Source: Taenia hydatigena (lineage: Eukaryota; Platyhelminthes; Cestoda; Cyclophyllidea; Taeniidae). Taken from it: a DNA stretch of 64,000 bases. The notes below the pieces were generated by a model that had not been told where the DNA came from, searched no databases, and worked only from the letters and a program-made list of their open reading frames with translations. Every line of letters begins with the position of its first letter. Position 1 is the stretch's first letter. Shown here piece by piece: positions 60,369-64,000 of this stretch. The DNA lies in contig JADWOT020000007.1 of NCBI GenBank assembly GCA_036345935.2, forward strand, positions 1,256,517 to 1,320,516. Reading direction: 5' to 3'. Both the position numbers and the translations under genes were made by a program.

Positions 60369-60748
60369 ATTAAGTCTTCTCGGTGCAGCAGGGAATCAAA
60401 TAGCCGCGAGGGGCTTTCTAAACCATATAAATGCTCCAGCTGCGGCCATGGTTCCAACTGGAAATGACACATCAAACCATATGTGTGCTCTCTCTGTGGC
60501 CGCTAATAAGAATTCTTACATCACTGCTATATTTTTAAATAGCCCTTTAAAAACCATTTTTGCTACTGAGAAAGCACATTGAAATTATGCATGGCAGAGA
60601 AGGCAAGGTGGTAATCTTAAGTAATGAGGAGACTCGTCGTACCCTTGATCAGCACAAGGAAAATAAACGACAGGGTCAATATCGATTGTTTTGTTGCTCA
60701 ACTACGGATGTCTCGAGCGGCCTCAAGAGATACCGCCGTCTCATCTGA
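60369..60748 (+). pseudogene. C2H2 zinc-finger gene remnant, second copy
   Basis: At 60417-60502 the + strand reads SKPYKCSSCGHGSNWK, stop, HIKPYVCSLCGR. This is the C-x2-C half of one finger, a deletion over its histidines, and then the linker and C-x2-C of the next. In another frame, 60560-60748 reads LRKHIEIMHGREGKVV and the same polar linker as the reverse-strand copy (RRTLDQHKENKRQGQYRLF), ending in a stop at 60746-60748. The KPYxC linker is typical of poly-zinc-finger proteins, which bind DNA in the nucleus. The frame change, stop and deletion make this a pseudogene, unless a spliced intron separates the two parts. Confidence 0.6.
60505..60723. repeat. right arm of zinc-finger inverted repeat
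   Basis: Pairs with 60072-60317. It begins ctaataagaattcttacatc and ends in gatgtctcgag. Beyond the arms, the two copies diverge at once. Confidence 0.75.
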
Positions 60749-60749
60749 C

Positions 60750-63700
60750 TACAATACCTCTAGGCCGGCCATCAATGACAGCACGAAACTAGAATCTCTT
60801 TAAGAAATCGATACACGCACCCCTCTGAACCCACACTGATATCAGCCCCAGCCTAGTCTAGTCCACTGCTAACTCCTTTTCTCGCAATTTACACCAAAGA
60901 CATTCGGAAAAGAAGTTCAACCTCTACCAAGGGTGGATTCACATAGCCTTGAGATCTCTAAATAGGCCAAGGTACGGTAAAGCAACTTTTGTATGGCCAC
61001 ACGCCGTGCATTACTTATTATGTGAGAACTGTCTTAGCACTCCTTTTACCTGAGTAGGTGATGGAGGTGCTGCGATCGTGTGGTAAACATAGGCTGTCTG
61101 CCTCTCTGATTTAATTCCCTGCCAGGTGGAAGTGTTTATTCGAATTGGAAAATTCTACCCACAGCAAAACAGCAAGTGTGCAGGCCTGAAAACAAACAAA
61201 ATAACCAGTTAATTGACCACTTTTAATGACCATGACTAAAACTCTTTGATTAGGAAGAGCAAAGTAGAGATACGAGCTAGAAAGTTTGTAGCTGATGTAG
61301 GAATATACCCCTTCCCTTCTACCCACCAGTGCTCTGGTGAGATGCCTTTAGAGGATAACAGCAAAATTGGCTCAAGTGCTTGGCTTTCTGAATGTCTGAG
61401 GACTAGTTGAATACATGAATGTGTTAACGAACTAATGGATAGAAGAATAAAAACAACCTATTGCAGTGTAAGAGTTAAAGCCTACAATCAAACACAAACC
61501 TCTCGCCATTTTGCCCTCCCTGGCAACAACAGCAAGCCCTTTGTTTTTGAGCCAAATTAATTGTTTCCTACTTTGACTGAAGCCAATTAGAGAGCATATG
61601 CACGCAAAGAAAATAACTCATAGCCACCGAAGCCACTAAACACGTCTCTATGACTCTCAAAAGATAGACACTTTCCTCGATTGGACTTAGGTGGAGGCTC
61701 TTACTCCTCGAATGACTGTATACCCCTATTCATCCCCCACCTTCCTCCTTCCCCCTTCGCATTCGAATTATCCCAATAGGTAGTCTGCTACTAACCCAGA
61801 AGCGGTTGTGTGGCAGAGGCATTAGTCAGCCTAGAAGAGGACCTTAATTTTTCTCATTGTGGGAAGAGCAATCCTTTGCTCAGGGTACCAGAGTTAGCTT
61901 GACTTGCAAAAAAGACTCGGTATGAAGTGAATTGGCTTAAAATGATACTAGCAAGAATGTAGACTCTACAGGTAAGGGAAGGCAATCTTCCCAATTTTAA
62001 ATTTTATTCCAGCAATGGATGTCCGATAAGTTTGGTTACTAAGGCAGTGATCATCTACTAAGCCTGGATCAGCTGACTGAATACTCCTCAGTTGTTTCTA
62101 TCAAGTCCGACCAGCGCAAAGGATGGAGGGATTAAGCAATGTTTTGATGACAGCGAAAACCCGACTTAAATAGGCACGACTGACCAATGTGTGGGAGCGA
62201 CCCTAACTGCCAATTAGAACCGTATCTAAGTTCAATCACTACGCGTTCAACCAATGGTGTGCCTGCCTCTTGTGCGCGATTTGATTGGTCTAAAGAGCAT
62301 ATCATTCCTTCGCCACCCAGCCTGACTTATAGATTGCTGTTTCGTGCAGAAAAAGTACTTATTGGAAGCAGAATTTTATATACCCATTCATGGTGCAAAA
62401 TGGCTAGCATTACTAGAGAACAGCCAACGCATTTTTTCGCAGGACGGTGGGTGTTTGCACGTGTGACAATTGATTCGTTTGTGCATATTAGATGTGAAGC
62501 TTAGCTGCTATCGATTTTGTCTTCCTTAAGCAGTTTGGCTGGATTTTCTTTTTCTGGGAACCGTAGGATCGAAATGATGACCACAGTTGTACTAGGATTC
62601 TAACTCTTCAACTAGGAGCTAAAATAATCTCTACCAAGTCCCATTTCGCTCCTGCATGTGCCAAAGGCATCCTACGCGCCCCAAGGCAGAAACAACAGGC
62701 TGAAAGGCCTTTCCTGTCATTTTAAAAGTAATTATCCTTTTAATAAAACTTTTGAGCTCCCCGAATCAATGCCAAATGCATTCATGCATCAGGTGTTTAA
62801 TCTTGGATCTTTCCATGTTGAAGGGTGCTTACTTGGAGTGACTACTGCCCCCTCCCCCGAATGATCGTTTGATCATGCAAGTGATTTTAACTACCAGTTT
62901 ATCAATGATTGGGTCATCGAATCGCGTCGCATTGTTTGAATTTGGCGAGATGGGCGAGGAGTGGAGGCGCAACGATCATCGTCGCGATAGGCAGAGGATG
63001 AAGGTGAGGAGAGAAAGTGAAGGTTTCGGTTATGAGGTCACCTTGGGCCGGATGTTTGCACTTTAAATTTATTGTAAGATCTATTTGCGTTGTTGATACC
63101 TGAACTTGTATCTTGCAAAGTCTGAGTGTATATCTTTTAAGAGTAAAACAAGTTATGAATAAAGTTAAAAAGAAAAGGATAAAGTTGATTTAGTGGACAA
63201 ATCCTTGTGGCATAAGTACGTGGCTTAATTTGTTAAAAACGTTGCTATGCATGTGTGTATGTCTGCTGTATGATCCAGATTCTTTTCGTTGCCATTAGCA
63301 AGCAATATTTTGATATTGAAGGAGGTCACAACAACGTTGAATCTACACGATGAATATTCAACACGCATGCAAGCCATAAACCATTATCTATGGCGTTTCT
63401 GTGGTCATGCCAGCGATTATACTGTTCAAAGAGGAGGGTCTTTGCTTAAATTACACAATCTAACTGCATAGAGGCGTAAAAATGTTGGTATTTTGTTTTG
63501 TTAGGCAGATTTCATAATTGTTAGTGATGTGCATAAGCAAAACATTTTGTTCTAGTTGATTAAGGTGAAATAACCACTGTTTTTGATGTGGTTATATATG
63601 ACATCTTGTTTACCAGACAATAAACCGTTGTCCCCACGGTTTTGATATTGCTCATCTTTTTAAGAACAACGCTGCTAATCTCCCAAACTGCTGCCTTTAG

Positions 63701-64000
63701 TTTGGTTATCGTTTTAATGGCTCTTTTCCCAGGTGGTGTTTTAAGATGAGCAGGCTCAGAAATTGGTTTTTTCATATATGCCTATCAAGAATGCAATAAA
63801 CAAAGTCTTTACTCAATATCGTCACTCAAATCGTGAGAAAGTGAGAGAAGCGGACCTGATTCGACCTCATGTACCAGGCCAGCAGCAATGTAAAGAAAGC
63901 TGCCTCAAATACGTAGCCGACAATCTCGTCAACCAATTTAAGAATACGCAACTTTGCGGTCGGTGATCGAGGTGGCAACCCATTTTACTAACCACTCACT
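60750..64000. other. no recognisable gene
   Basis: Frames of up to 105 codons (62187-62504) are present, but none has a recognised domain. No RNA gene or repeat copy was seen. The window ends inside this unassigned stretch. Confidence 0.5.

Noticed and set aside
1..64000. CRISPR arrays, bacterial operons, ribosome binding sites
   Set aside because: No spaced direct repeats of array type and no gene packing. The eukaryotic initiator tRNA, 5S-like copies and zinc fingers rule out a prokaryotic reading.

Overview
This window looks like nuclear DNA of an animal, mostly non-coding and rich in old repeats. The support is a near-complete eukaryotic initiator tRNA-Met gene, two pieces of eukaryotic 5S rRNA, C2H2 zinc-finger remnants, a fragment resembling the end of a LINE ORF2, and several tRNA-derived Pol III pseudogenes. 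Almost all open frames are 60 to 130 codons, which is what chance gives in DNA of this composition. There is no operon-like packing. An invertebrate, perhaps a flatworm, is my guess, but nothing in the sequence proves the phylum.

Layout. From 1 to 30 kb there is no gene I recognise. This part holds two diverged dispersed repeats, named here R1 and R2, that occur twice in the same order (7.0-7.8 kb and 11.5-12.7 kb), a purine-rich stretch at 20.4-22.1 kb, and one possible terminal exon at 29.9-30.1 kb. From 30.9 to 33.8 kb there is a compact structured locus: three R1 copies, two of them forming an almost perfect 274-bp inverted repeat. Between these arms lies an intronless reverse-strand gene with a TATA box, a signal peptide and a serine/threonine-rich mucin-like region made of 22-residue (66-nt) repeats. 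The repeats continue beyond the present stop codon, so the gene appears to have been longer.

From 37 to 41.5 kb there is a cluster of Pol III-type sequences: initiator tRNA-Met, a tRNA-like SINE head, a tRNA-Arg-like copy facing another tRNA-like half, and then the LINE ORF2 remnant. At 44.3-45.0 kb two 5S rRNA-like pieces lie head-to-tail about 0.5 kb apart, like a decayed unit of a 5S tandem array. At 52.5-56.7 kb a third repeat (R3) occurs in both orientations, one copy abutting a tRNA-Gly(TCC)-like relic, with a class II tRNA-like relic between them. At 59.7-60.75 kb a decayed C2H2 zinc-finger gene is partly duplicated as an inverted repeat. The final 3 kb shows nothing I can identify.

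The best candidate for something undescribed is the mucin-like gene enclosed by near-identical inverted R1 arms. The arrangement could be a mobile unit, or a locus able to invert or undergo gene conversion. All calls were made by eye without database searches, so repeat boundaries are approximate.
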